From Rhizosaccharibacter radicis (lineage in GTDB: Bacteria > Pseudomonadota > Alphaproteobacteria > Acetobacterales > Acetobacteraceae), in the NCBI GenBank assembly GCA_024508355.1, contig JAMZEJ010000003.1, positions 62,001 to 126,000 on the forward strand: DNA of 64,000 bases. The letters run 5' to 3'. The notes below the pieces were generated by a model, which ran no database searches, was not told where the DNA came from, and worked only from the letters and a program-made list of their open reading frames with translations. Both the position numbers and the translations under genes were made by a program. Positions 8,365-17,012 of this stretch are shown here, piece by piece (within the stretch, counting starts at the first letter, position 1; every line of letters starts with the position of its first letter).

Positions 8365-8405
8365 AGCCCGGTTCGCGACGATCGCGGACCGGGCTCCTTG
8401 TTTCG
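8365..8405. terminator. Bidirectional rho-independent-type terminator hairpin
   Basis: Between the converging GMC and glutaminase genes, AGCCCGGTTCGCGA (8365-8378) pairs with TCGCGGACCGGGCT (8382-8395) through 14 base pairs with one wobble around a three-base loop, followed by CCTTGTTT. The symmetry allows it to serve both strands, better for the plus strand because of the T run. Confidence 0.8.
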
Positions 8406-8415
8406 ACGCGACTGG

Positions 8416-10608
8416 TTATTTCGCCGGCGTCGCCACCGTCAGCGGCGCGAACAGTCCGCCGACCACGGGGCGGGCGGTGAACGCGTTGAACGAGCTGTTC
8501 GGATCGTAATAGTCCGGGAACGGCACCCCGGACATCGTGGTGTTGGCGTAGGTATAGACCTCGTCGATGATGTTCTGCGCCAGCGTGGGGTCGTTGGTGC
8601 TGGCCGCGGTCCAGAGCTCCCAGTCCGCCTTGGTGAAGGTGTGCGGCGGGTTGTCGATGGTGCGGGGATCGAGCTGGATGCCGGTGGGATGTTCCTGCGT
8701 CTTGTAGAAGTCCGCCTCCTCCGTGAGGATGCTCTGCGGAAGCAGGTTCAGCCCGAGCAGCTTGTCCGGATAGGCGTTGTACTTGAGGCTCCAGTAGCTG
8801 TCCGGTTCGCCCGTCGTGTCGCCGCTATAGGGGTTGGCCGGCTCCTTGTATTGCAGCAGCAGATGGCTGCCGGTGCTGTTCTGCGAAAGCTGCACCCACG
8901 AGCTGATGAGCTGCTCGGCCTGCTGGCGGAAATACTTGGCGTCCCTGGTATTGCCCGCGTATTTCGCGATCTGCCCCATGGCGCCGACCGCCTCGATGCC
9001 CTTCAGGGCGAGGTTGACGCTGTGCGCGATCGGCCCGGTGAAATCGTCGGTCTGGTTCTGGAATTGCGGATCGAGGGCGTTGGGATAGCGCACGCCGGCC
9101 GGGATTGTCAGGAGATAGGTCGCCCACTGCTTGAACAGGGCGTAATGGTCGTTGGCATAGACCGCCGCGTCGGCCTTGCCGACATGCTGCATGTAGGCGT
9201 CGGCCATGATGAGCATGTTGGCCGTTTCCTCGACCGGCATGTTCTCCCCGCCGCCGTCGTTGTGGCCGGTGGCGTTCGGGTACGTCGACCCGAGATCGTG
9301 CGGCGCGAAGAGCTGCGGCCAGAGGCCGGACTCCGAGTAGGAGATCACGGGCGCCAGCAGGTATTTCACCAGCTCCGGGTTCATGTACAGGAACGCGGGC
9401 ATGGACGGATACATCACGTCCACCGTCGACACGTTGTCGTCCGAGCTGATCTCCTCGAGAAATAGGTAGGGATCGTCGGTCGAGGTGCCGGTGAGCTCCG
9501 TCGCCGCGAAGGCCTGGCGCAGGGACAGGGCGGTGAGCGCGGAATAATGGGCACCTCCCACCGCGCTCGACGCCTTGTCGATCGCCGCGTCCAGCTTGTC
9601 CGCCCGCTTCAGGGCGGCAGCCGCGTCGTTGAAGGCGAAGGCGAGCATGCTCTCATAGGCCGGCCAGTACTGGCGCCAAAGCGACGGGATGCCGTTGCCA
9701 ACGAAGTTGATGGCCGGGTCGCGCACATGTCCGATCAGGGCCGTGAAGGACGCGGTAGGCGTGCTGCCAACGCTGCCGAAATCGTTGGAGAACGCGAACA
9801 CCGGATAGCGGTCGTTGATGGCGCGGGGCTGCACCCCGTCATTGCCGCCGGTCAGCTTGCCGTAGCTGACGAACTGGGTGCGCACGTCGGCATCGGCACC
9901 CGACTGGGTGGTGAGCGCCTTGGTCGTCTCGGTGGCGAACAGCACCGTTCCCCAGGATGGGTAGTCGTTCACCTGCTGGAACACCGTGGGAGAATTCGGC
10001 GTCACCGTCCATGCCGACAGGGTGCCCTTCCGGCTGCTGCCGTCGGCGTCGCGGTTGATGGTTTCGGGCGCCCACCGGATCAGTTGCGTGGGGTCGCCGT
10101 GCGCCCATTCGCCGCTGATGTCGTAATAGACCTCCACCTTGTGCGCGATTCCGTCGCTGCTGCGGGCACTGGTGACGATGTCGGACAGCGGCATGCTGAG
10201 ACGGCGCAGATCCTTCGCTTCCACCGGCGACAGGAAGTCGACATCGAGCTCGACGCCACCGCCCGTGAAGGTGAATTTCGATTGGGTTGCGGTGGTCACG
10301 AGCGACGTCTGCACCATCTGCCGGGTGATCTTCGGCGTCGACGGCGCGCCGAGGAACAGGAAGGGCTGGCCGTCGATCAGGACGATCCCGGTGATCGCCT
10401 TGACCGCGCCGTTCCAATGCGCGGGCCACACGCCCGGTGCCTGCGCCGTGTTGGTGCGCAGCCAGACGTTGAGATACGGCTCCCGCGTGACCAGGGGTAC
10501 GGCGGGCGGCTTGATCGGGGTGAAGGATTGCGCGCCTGCCGGATCGCAGCAGAGCGCGCCGGCGGCAGCGATGATGCTGGACGCCAGCAGACCTTGGATG
10601 CGTCGCAT
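8416..10608 (-). CDS. Secreted glutaminase-A (GtaA)-family amidase
   Basis: A 730-residue exported protein: Sec signal to about residue 26 (ending AGAQS), then the four-part GtaA architecture (DUF4964, DUF5127, DUF4965, DUF1793). Recognisable blocks include LVTREPYLNVW, WNGAVKAITGIVLIDG, DLGSTYPNATGHNDGGGENMPVEE and the alpha/alpha-barrel stretch around GPIAHSVNLALKGIEAVGAMG. Fungal and Bacteroides members release glutamine-derived ammonia outside the cytoplasm. The length fits full-length fungal enzymes. It is monocistronic, with its own upstream intergenic region, and converges on the GMC operon. The family is uncommon in Proteobacteria, so substrate remains open. Confidence 0.82.
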   Translation of the reverse strand: MRRIQGLLASSIIAAAGALCCDPAGAQSFTPIKPPAVPLVTREPYLNVWLRTNTAQAPGVWPAHWNGAVKAITGIVLIDGQPFLFLGAPSTPKITRQMVQTSLVTTATQSKFTFTGGGVELDVDFLSPVEAKDLRRLSMPLSDIVTSARSSDGIAHKVEVYYDISGEWAHGDPTQLIRWAPETINRDADGSSRKGTLSAWTVTPNSPTVFQQVNDYPSWGTVLFATETTKALTTQSGADADVRTQFVSYGKLTGGNDGVQPRAINDRYPVFAFSNDFGSVGSTPTASFTALIGHVRDPAINFVGNGIPSLWRQYWPAYESMLAFAFNDAAAALKRADKLDAAIDKASSAVGGAHYSALTALSLRQAFAATELTGTSTDDPYLFLEEISSDDNVSTVDVMYPSMPAFLYMNPELVKYLLAPVISYSESGLWPQLFAPHDLGSTYPNATGHNDGGGENMPVEETANMLIMADAYMQHVGKADAAVYANDHYALFKQWATYLLTIPAGVRYPNALDPQFQNQTDDFTGPIAHSVNLALKGIEAVGAMGQIAKYAGNTRDAKYFRQQAEQLISSWVQLSQNSTGSHLLLQYKEPANPYSGDTTGEPDSYWSLKYNAYPDKLLGLNLLPQSILTEEADFYKTQEHPTGIQLDPRTIDNPPHTFTKADWELWTAASTNDPTLAQNIIDEVYTYANTTMSGVPFPDYYDPNSSFNAFTARPVVGGLFAPLTVATPAK

Positions 10609-10934
10609 GATTTCCTCGCCTGTTTTGGCAATGTCACCGACGTTTGCTGCGTTGTTTTATTATGTGTCGGCGAGGAAACGCTAAGTCCCGTGGCCGCGGC
10701 CCGGCAAGTGGGCCGATAATCGCACTGTCGGGGGCGATGACACCACCGGGTCGATTTCGCCTCACACTGGCCGGACCAGTATCACAACATCTGGTCCTGC
10801 AACCCGCATCATGAGTTACCAAACAACAAGCTGGTCAAGACCTGATCAGCCGGGATGACGTCAGGTCAGGCACATGTCATCTTTGATTGCAGACACTGCC
10901 GGTCTACTCATCAACAACACAAGATCGTGAGAGA
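10609..10934. other. Intergenic region upstream of the glutaminase gene
   Basis: No gene seen. It is visibly lower in GC than its surroundings, with an AT-rich patch near 10650-10670 that could hold the glutaminase promoter. A short ACCTGA/TCAGGT repeat with a long loop lies near 10840; without a T run it is not a convincing terminator for the galE operon. Confidence 0.5.
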
Positions 10935-11990
10935 CTAGTGCGTCAGCATCGGGCGTGCGGAGGTCGCCGGTCGCGGCTTCCGGTCTTCGTCCGGCCTTCG
11001 GTCGGACAACATGCGCCGTTCCCACGCCAGCGATGAGCCGACGATGCGATCCAGCCCCTGATGACGCGGCTGCCAGCCGAGCGTCTGCCTGATCCGGTCC
11101 GCCCTCGCGACCAATGCCGGAATGTCGCCGGGGCGCCGCTCGGCCCGGCGCAGCGGCAGCGGACGGCCGGTTTCTCGTTCCACCGCCCGGACCACCGCCC
11201 GAACGGAATGGCCGGTTCCGTAGCCGCAGTTCAGCGTGGTGGCCTCGCCCCCCCGCCGCAGATAGCGCAAGGCCAGCACGTGCGCTTCCGCGAGATCGGA
11301 GACGTGGATGAAATCGCGCACGCAGGTGCCGTCCGGCGTGCCGTAATCCTCACCGAACACGTCCAGGGCGTCGCGCTGTCCCGTGGCGACCTCGCAGGCG
11401 ACCTTGATCAGGTGCGTGGCGCCGGCCGTGTATTGGCCGGTGCGGCCGGCGCCGTCGGCGCCGGCCACGTTGAAATAGCGCAGCGCCGCCACGCGCAGCC
11501 CATGGGCCGCGCCGGCTTCGGCCAACATTCTTTCGGCGGACAGCTTGCTGCTGCCATACGGCGTGATCGGCGCGGTGGGGGCATCCTCGCCCACCATCGC
11601 GGCATCCGACGGCCCGTACACGGCGGCGGTCGAGGAGAACACCATCCGTTCCACCCCGGCGCGCACGCAGCTGTCGGCGAGGCTCAACGTGTTGCACACA
11701 TTGTTGCGCCAATAGCCGAGCGGGTTCGCGACGGAGTCCGAGACCACCAGCGATCCGGCGAAATGCAGCACCGCGTCTATCTGGAAGAAGCGCAGCACGT
11801 CGCCGACCAGGCCCGCGTCGCCTGTGCTACCCTGGATGAAGGTGGCGCCGTCCGGCACGGCGCGCCTGTCCCCGGTGCACAGGTTGTCGAGCACCACCAC
11901 CGGGATGCCGGCATCCAGCAGCGCGAGGCTGGCGTGGCTGCCGATATAGCCGGCGCCTCCTGTCACCAGGACCGGTCGGTTCTCGCTCAT
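10935..11990 (-). CDS. galE: UDP-glucose 4-epimerase-type NAD-dependent sugar epimerase
   Basis: The 351-residue extended SDR protein has the NAD-binding motif TGGAGYIGSH near the N-terminus, the catalytic Ser in FSSTAAVYG, the YGSSK YxxxK motif, and GalE-specific blocks such as RYFNVAGAD, DGTCVRDFIHVSDLA and LNCGYGTGHSV. It should interconvert UDP-Glc/UDP-Gal or the N-acetylated pair. The ATG at 11990 overlaps the stop of the preceding gene by four bases (ATGA). As the last gene of the YcaO operon it probably supplies the sugar nucleotide used by the GT4 enzyme, though a housekeeping role is possible. Confidence 0.93.
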   Translation of the reverse strand: MSENRPVLVTGGAGYIGSHASLALLDAGIPVVVLDNLCTGDRRAVPDGATFIQGSTGDAGLVGDVLRFFQIDAVLHFAGSLVVSDSVANPLGYWRNNVCNTLSLADSCVRAGVERMVFSSTAAVYGPSDAAMVGEDAPTAPITPYGSSKLSAERMLAEAGAAHGLRVAALRYFNVAGADGAGRTGQYTAGATHLIKVACEVATGQRDALDVFGEDYGTPDGTCVRDFIHVSDLAEAHVLALRYLRRGGEATTLNCGYGTGHSVRAVVRAVERETGRPLPLRRAERRPGDIPALVARADRIRQTLGWQPRHQGLDRIVGSSLAWERRMLSDRRPDEDRKPRPATSARPMLTH

Positions 11991-12631
11991 GCTGCCGTCT
12001 CCCAGGGTTGCAGTTTCGGACCGAGTGCGGTCGCGGCCTGCGCCAGTGCACACAGGATCCGGGTCCGGATCGCGGGATCGGTGCACACGATGGTTGGGCT
12101 CGGATGCGGCATCGCGAACAGGCGGAGCTTCGGCCGCAGCGCGCCGAGCATGGGCGCCGCCCGTCCTGCCGTGCTGCCGGCCAGCACGGCTACCGAAAGC
12201 TCCGGAAGCAGCGTCAGCAACGACTCGAGTGCCGCCAGGCCCCGTCGCAGCTCGTCCGGCCGTGGCGCGCGGTTGCGTCCCCGCGCGTCGCTGCCTGCCC
12301 ATGGCACCACGTTCCAGATCAGGCTGTCCTCGCGGTGTAGTTCGGCCGCCTCGCAGAACCGGCGGAGGTTGCGTGCCGTGGGCGTCGCGTTGTCCCGCGA
12401 CATGAAGCCCGGTGCCTCCGCGGCGAGGCCGGGACGTTCCAGCAGAACCAGCACCCGAGCCTCCGTGCCGCCATCGAGCGGATCGGCGTCCGGCACCGCC
12501 ACCCCGTGCTCGCGCCGCAGCTTTTCGGCAAAGATGGCCAGCGGACGCATTCCCGGTCGGAGCAGCAGGGCACGCCTGCGGGCGATCTCCACACCGTCCA
12601 GCCGCGTCGCATCGCCGGGGCGTCGGCTCAC
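11987..12631 (-). CDS. Uracil-DNA glycosylase-superfamily protein
   Basis: A 214-residue protein with the UDG-superfamily core: LLERPG in the position of motif A (GxxPG), SLIWNVVPW in the middle, and MPHPSP in the position of the HPS motif near the C-terminus. Motif A lacks the usual acidic/Asn water-activating residue after the glycine, so base excision activity is doubtful. A GTG start at 12631 overlaps the deacetylase stop (GTGA), and its stop overlaps galE (ATGA). Tight embedding in a biosynthetic operon suggests it acts on a nucleoside- or base-like small molecule rather than in DNA repair; that is inference. Confidence 0.72.
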   Translation of the reverse strand: MSRRPGDATRLDGVEIARRRALLLRPGMRPLAIFAEKLRREHGVAVPDADPLDGGTEARVLVLLERPGLAAEAPGFMSRDNATPTARNLRRFCEAAELHREDSLIWNVVPWAGSDARGRNRAPRPDELRRGLAALESLLTLLPELSVAVLAGSTAGRAAPMLGALRPKLRLFAMPHPSPTIVCTDPAIRTRILCALAQAATALGPKLQPWETAA

Positions 12632-13404
12632 GCGGGAGCGCCGGCGAGGGTCATGGCCCGCGCAGCCGGAAAGGGCAGGGTCCCCTGCCGGCGGAACCGC
12701 TCGATCGGGCCGGCATCGCGCAGCGCGCTTTCCAGTCCCGCCCGTCCACCGAACTGGTAGCCAAGCTGCGTGCGGTAGGCGGCACAGGCCGCGAGGCGGG
12801 GCTCGACCGCCACCGGGACGCCGATCTCCGGCAACGCGCCTATCGCCTCCGCGAACGGCGCCCTGGGCGCGTCGCGGCGCGTATAGGGGAAGTCTCGCCA
12901 CCACAGCACGGGCCGGTCGGAAAGCAGCGTGCCCAGCACCCGCCCCAGCACCACGTGGTCAACATGACCGCCGATCGCCTGCGGAGCCAGTATCAGCGCC
13001 GGCGAGTGCTCCCGCAGCAGCTTCTCGACGGCGGGGCCGATCGCCTCCGCCGCCCGGTCGTCCTCGCGAACATCGGCGAACAGGGCGGCCGCGGAGTGAT
13101 ATCCGCGATGCGGCGCCTCGGGAAACGGCAGCCAGGCCGTGTCCGCCCCGAGGAGGCGGCAGGCTTCCGCATCCTCGGCGCGACGCAACGCCATGTAGTC
13201 GATGTCGGCGTCGAGGCCTTTGTCGAGCTGGCAGGCCAGAGCGAAGCCGGCCGGGCTTGGCATCGACCGGGTGAAGACCGTGGCGACCACGACGCGCCAC
13301 CCGTCGGCCGCCAGCCGTGCCAGCATGCCGCCGCAGGAAAACACGGCATCGTCCAGGTGCGGCGACAGGGCCAGTGCCAGGGGGGGAGGGACGGACGACG
13401 TCAC
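12628..13404 (-). CDS. PIG-L/LmbE-family deacetylase
   Basis: A 258-residue zinc-dependent N-deacetylase. The family zinc motif SPHLDDAVFSCGG (PHxDD) is near residues 15-27 and the distal metal His lies in GGHVDHVVLGRVL. Characterised members remove acetyl from GlcNAc conjugates, for example MshB and BshB in thiol biosynthesis or GlcNAc-PI deacetylase. The GTG start overlaps the stop of the GT4 gene (GTGA), so transferase and deacetylase are made together, as expected for a pathway that adds and then deacetylates a GlcNAc unit. The substrate is unknown. Confidence 0.88.
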   Translation of the reverse strand: MTSSVPPPLALALSPHLDDAVFSCGGMLARLAADGWRVVVATVFTRSMPSPAGFALACQLDKGLDADIDYMALRRAEDAEACRLLGADTAWLPFPEAPHRGYHSAAALFADVREDDRAAEAIGPAVEKLLREHSPALILAPQAIGGHVDHVVLGRVLGTLLSDRPVLWWRDFPYTRRDAPRAPFAEAIGALPEIGVPVAVEPRLAACAAYRTQLGYQFGGRAGLESALRDAGPIERFRRQGTLPFPAARAMTLAGAPA

Positions 13405-14630
13405 AACAGATGCGGCGCGTCGCGGTAGCGGCAATCCGAGCGCGGCAGGTCGATCTCGAACCGGTCCGAGGGCGCCTGATGCACGATCTCGCCATAGACC
13501 CGCATGATCTGCCGGGCGACCGGGCCCCACGCATAGGTGGATCGGCATTCCGCCAGGGCCGCCGACGCGAGGCGGGCGCGCAGCGGCCGGTCCTCGATGA
13601 TGCGCCGGAGGGCGGCCGCCTGCGCCGGCACGTCGCCCGGCTGCACCAGCAGGCCGTTCTCGTCGTCGCGCAGGCAGTCCATCACCCCCACCGCGTGGCA
13701 CGACACGATGGGCAACCCGGCCGCCATCGCTTCCAGCACGGTGTTGGAGAAGCCTTCCATGTAGGTCGGCGACACGAAGGCGTCCTGACCGTGATAGACC
13801 GCCGGCGCCGCTTCGTAATCGGCATAGCCGCTGAACCGCACCGCGGACTCCAGCCCGTGCTCGGCGGCCCGCTGCCTCGTGGCGTCGAGATCGGGGCCGA
13901 TGCCCGACACCGTGGCCGCGAAGGGAATGCCGTCGTCGCGCAGGATCCGCAGCGCGTCCATGAAGTCGAGCGAGCCTTTCCGCCGATCCACGCGGCCGTG
14001 GTAGAGCAGCCGCACCGGGTCGGCGGCATCGCCCGGCACGCGTCCCGGTTCGGGAACGAAGCGCGAGGTGTCCACCGCGCCGGGGACGATGGTGAAGCAG
14101 TCGCGATCCACGCCGAGCCGGTCCACCACCTCCTGGGCGAAGCTTTCGCAGCCGATCAGCACCGCGTTGGCGTTCTCGATCACCCGCACCATCGCCAGGC
14201 GGTGCATCTCGCAACAGGAGCCGACCCAGTGGCCGTCGCCGCCCTGAATCGACACCACGCAGGGGATGCCCAGCTCGCGCGCCGCGCGCAGCACGGTCCA
14301 GCCGTTGGGATAGCCATATTGCGCGTGCAGCAGGTCGAATGGCTGCCGCGCATGCTCGGCGCGGATGGTGTCGAGCATGTCCTCGACGTCGCGTTCGAAA
14401 TCGCCGCCGTTCTCCTCGCCGAACGACCGGCGGCCGAGGATCCGCACGCCGGCGAGCTCCGGCGGCGGACCGCCGCCATAGATGCGGGTGCCGGTCTCGT
14501 CGCCGCGATACTGGCTGACCATGGTCATGTCGTGGCCGGCCGCCACCAGCTCTCGCAGCAGGTTCTGCGCATACACGCTCATGCCGCTGATCGCCGGAAA
14601 ATACCGCCGCGAGCAGAACAGGATCCTCAT
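13401..14630 (-). CDS. Glycosyltransferase family 4 (GT-B fold)
   Basis: A 409-residue retaining glycosyltransferase. The N-terminal domain starts MRILFCSRRYFPAISGMS with the acceptor-side glycine loop. The C-terminal nucleotide-sugar domain shows YHGRVDRRKGS, then SPTYMEGFSNTVLEAMAAG, giving the EX7E motif. The family includes MshA and BshA, which transfer GlcNAc to small acceptors, and many polysaccharide enzymes; no polysaccharide export genes are near. It starts 10 bases after the TIM-barrel gene, with an AGGA-type ribosome site, and overlaps the deacetylase gene. Confidence 0.9.
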   Translation of the reverse strand: MRILFCSRRYFPAISGMSVYAQNLLRELVAAGHDMTMVSQYRGDETGTRIYGGGPPPELAGVRILGRRSFGEENGGDFERDVEDMLDTIRAEHARQPFDLLHAQYGYPNGWTVLRAARELGIPCVVSIQGGDGHWVGSCCEMHRLAMVRVIENANAVLIGCESFAQEVVDRLGVDRDCFTIVPGAVDTSRFVPEPGRVPGDAADPVRLLYHGRVDRRKGSLDFMDALRILRDDGIPFAATVSGIGPDLDATRQRAAEHGLESAVRFSGYADYEAAPAVYHGQDAFVSPTYMEGFSNTVLEAMAAGLPIVSCHAVGVMDCLRDDENGLLVQPGDVPAQAAALRRIIEDRPLRARLASAALAECRSTYAWGPVARQIMRVYGEIVHQAPSDRFEIDLPRSDCRYRDAPHLL

Positions 14631-14640
14631 GTCCTGTTCC

Positions 14641-15492
14641 TCAGGCCGCTTCCCGGGCGCGGCGGCATTCCTTCAGCCAGCCCAGGGCGTGCGGCACCAT
14701 CATGTCGGCGCGGCCGCTGTCGGACGACAGTTCCACGCATACCAGCCTGGTGAAGCCGATGCGGTCCAGCGCGTCGAGGCAGCCGCGGATGTTCATGTCG
14801 CCGTCGCCGAACGCCAGGTGCTGGTGCACGCCCCGCTTCATGTCCTCGATGGTGACGCTGCCGAGATGAGGTGCGAACTCGATGATGGAGTCTTCCGGCA
14901 CGCGCTCCTGCGTCACCATGACGTGACCGAGATCCAGCGCCAGGGTCAGGGCGGGGAAACGCTCGGCCAGCGTGCGGTACTGGTCGACGGTGCGCACCAC
15001 CACCTCGGGTTCCGGTTCCGGCTCCATCGCCGCGGTCACGCCGACGCGCTCGGCGTGGGCCAGCACCTGCTCGACGCCGTCCGCGAGCCAGTGTTGTGCC
15101 TGATGCGCGGCGACGTTCGGCTTCAGGGCGCCTGCCCAGAACGACATCGCCTCCGCTTCCAGCATCGCGCCGATCTCGAGACAGCGCTTGAGCCAGGCGA
15201 GGCGCAGCGCGCGGCCTTCCGCGGTGGGGCTCACGAGCGTCGGCTGATGGCGGTCGCGCGCATCGAGCGCGAAACGGGCGCCGCTCTCGATCACCACGCC
15301 CAGACGGCGGCGGCTGATGTCGCCGGCGAGCGCTTCCGTCCGCCGCTCCCAGCCCTCGGCCATCGGATCGAGGACATGGTGGTCCAGTGTCAGCGCGATG
15401 CCGTCATAGCCGCTGTCCGCGATCAGGGCGACGGAATCCTCCATGCGATGATGCGTGGTGCCGTTGGTGTTGTAGGCATAGCGAAGGGTCAC
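14641..15492 (-). CDS. Sugar phosphate isomerase/epimerase-like TIM-barrel protein
   Basis: A 283-residue member of the xylose-isomerase-like (AP endonuclease 2) TIM-barrel superfamily. It has the starting strand LRYAYNTNGTTHHRMEDSV, a metal-site Glu in AAMEPEPEPEV, LALDLGHVMV (Asp/His) and SVTIEDMKRGVHQHL with the Glu/Asp-His tail residues. Such proteins isomerise or epimerise sugars or inositols, or cleave ring compounds. Its ATG overlaps the YcaO stop (ATGA). With the Gfo/Idh oxidoreductase of the same operon it could form an oxidation-isomerisation pair as in inositol catabolism; the substrate is not known. Confidence 0.83.
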   Translation of the reverse strand: MTLRYAYNTNGTTHHRMEDSVALIADSGYDGIALTLDHHVLDPMAEGWERRTEALAGDISRRRLGVVIESGARFALDARDRHQPTLVSPTAEGRALRLAWLKRCLEIGAMLEAEAMSFWAGALKPNVAAHQAQHWLADGVEQVLAHAERVGVTAAMEPEPEPEVVVRTVDQYRTLAERFPALTLALDLGHVMVTQERVPEDSIIEFAPHLGSVTIEDMKRGVHQHLAFGDGDMNIRGCLDALDRIGFTRLVCVELSSDSGRADMMVPHALGWLKECRRAREAA

Positions 15493-17012
15493 GACGCGTC
15501 CTCCATTTCCTTCGTGGCCGCGCGGGATTGCTGTCCCTCCGCGGTGCGACGTTGCTGTCGCAGCAGCTGCGCGGAGAAGCAGCCGGTTTCGCGGTAGAGC
15601 GGGTAGAGGCTGCCGACGATGCGATCGGCCAGCACCGCGTCGAACCAGGCGGGGCCCCCGGCGCGCTCCTCATCCTCGGGGCGCAGCAGCACACGCCTCG
15701 CACCCTCGCGCGGGGCGTCCAGGATCAGCGCGTCGCCGCGCGCGCGCAGCCGCTCGACGCCGCGCCGACCGATGCGGCCATAGCTCATGGTTTCGCTTTC
15801 CAGGCCGGGCACCACGACCTTGACCGCGCGCACCGGGCCACCGGCGGGGGAACAATCCACCACGACCGGTTCCATTCCCTGCGCGGCCAGCCGCTCCAGA
15901 AGCAGCGTCAGCCGGGCGGCGGAGGTGGCGACCTGCTCTGCCGCCGCGTCGGGCAGCTCGGAGAAGCGCACCGTCCGCTTGTGCGAAAACACGGTGTCCG
16001 ACAGCCGTCCGCGCAGCGTCGCCGCGTCCTGGTCGAGCCATTCCGCCATCGCGTGCAGCGCGCGCGGTTCCTCCTGGTCGAGCTGCACCGCCGCCAGCTG
16101 CCGTTCCACATGCTCGGCCGGCATCACCCGCCGCAGCATCTCGGGCTCGCCGTGCGTGCCGACCTTGCGGGCGCGCGATCCGCAGAATTCCAGCAGCGCC
16201 TTCCGCAGCGCCCGGTGCTTGTCAGGATGCGCGGCCTCGCCGCACGCCGTGACCTGAAGGGGCGAGGCGGGCATACCGCGATCGTTGCCGACCACGTAAA
16301 GGTTGGTGATGCCGAACTCGGTGGAGGCGAGCTTGGCGGTGACGTCGATGCCGAGCTCGCGCAGATGCGCCAGCAGCGCTCGCACCGGCTCGTCCCGCAC
16401 CGCGTCCAGATCGATCACGACGCCCTGGTCCAGCGCGCGGAAGCCCACCACGTTGCCGTCGCGCTGCAGCAGTTCCATGATGCCGTGGCCGATCGCGTGT
16501 TCCAGATCGAGCCCGGCGCCGAGGCCGTTGGTGATGGGCGTGATCAGGCGTTCGCCCGGCGGCAGATCGAAATTGTGCGAGGCGATCCACTCGTCGGGGA
16601 TCAGCACCGGCTCGCCGCCCGGCCAGCGCCGGGCTTCCACCCAGCGAAGCACGGTGTCGCCCGTGTAGCCGGCGCCGGCCGGCAGGCAGAGCGTCATCGG
16701 GTCGATCACTGCCCGCGCGCCCCGCGTGCGCACGAGCTCGTCGAAGGACGAGGCCACGCCGGGATGGCGCGCCACCCAATCCGCGCAATGCACCTCCTCG
16801 CACAGCTCGCCGAGCGCGCCGACCTCGCCCTCGATCGGCGCGAAGCCGTAGCCGTGTCCCGTCACCACCGGCGTTCCGGGTGAGAGGAGGTTGGCCTGCA
16901 CCACCGGGATACCGGTACGATCCAGACCACCCAGCTGGATCACGGACACCTCGCCGGTGGCCGGCAGAGACTGGCGGAAGGTTCGCGCGACTGCGCGCAG
17001 CTCGTCGCTCAT
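15489..17012 (-). CDS. YcaO-domain ATP-dependent amide-backbone/cyclodehydration-type enzyme
   Basis: A 507-residue YcaO-fold protein. The ATP/Mg region reads GALGELCEE (residues 65-73), a variant of Sx3ExxE with Gly in place of Ser. The second signature TNGLGAGLDLEHAIGHG.MELLQRD (161-185) includes Glu171, Glu180 and Gln183. YcaO enzymes phosphorylate an amide oxygen to make azolines, thioamides or amidines. The C-terminus lacks the PxPxP tail of azoline-forming YcaOs. No TfuA, E1-like or ocin-ThiF partner and no precursor peptide were seen, so a small-molecule substrate is likely. ATGA overlaps join it to both neighbours. Confidence 0.85.
   Translation of the reverse strand: MSDELRAVARTFRQSLPATGEVSVIQLGGLDRTGIPVVQANLLSPGTPVVTGHGYGFAPIEGEVGALGELCEEVHCADWVARHPGVASSFDELVRTRGARAVIDPMTLCLPAGAGYTGDTVLRWVEARRWPGGEPVLIPDEWIASHNFDLPPGERLITPITNGLGAGLDLEHAIGHGIMELLQRDGNVVGFRALDQGVVIDLDAVRDEPVRALLAHLRELGIDVTAKLASTEFGITNLYVVGNDRGMPASPLQVTACGEAAHPDKHRALRKALLEFCGSRARKVGTHGEPEMLRRVMPAEHVERQLAAVQLDQEEPRALHAMAEWLDQDAATLRGRLSDTVFSHKRTVRFSELPDAAAEQVATSAARLTLLLERLAAQGMEPVVVDCSPAGGPVRAVKVVVPGLESETMSYGRIGRRGVERLRARGDALILDAPREGARRVLLRPEDEERAGGPAWFDAVLADRIVGSLYPLYRETGCFSAQLLRQQRRTAEGQQSRAATKEMEDAS

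Noticed and set aside
10837-10865. ACCTGA/TCAGGT inverted repeat upstream of the glutaminase gene
   Set aside because: Six-base arms with a long spacer are weak evidence for an operator or terminator.
15489-17012. Classical azoline-forming (TOMM) RiPP cyclodehydratase
   Set aside because: No precursor peptide, no E1-like or ocin-ThiF partner and no PxPxP tail are seen; the operon partners are sugar and small-molecule enzymes.
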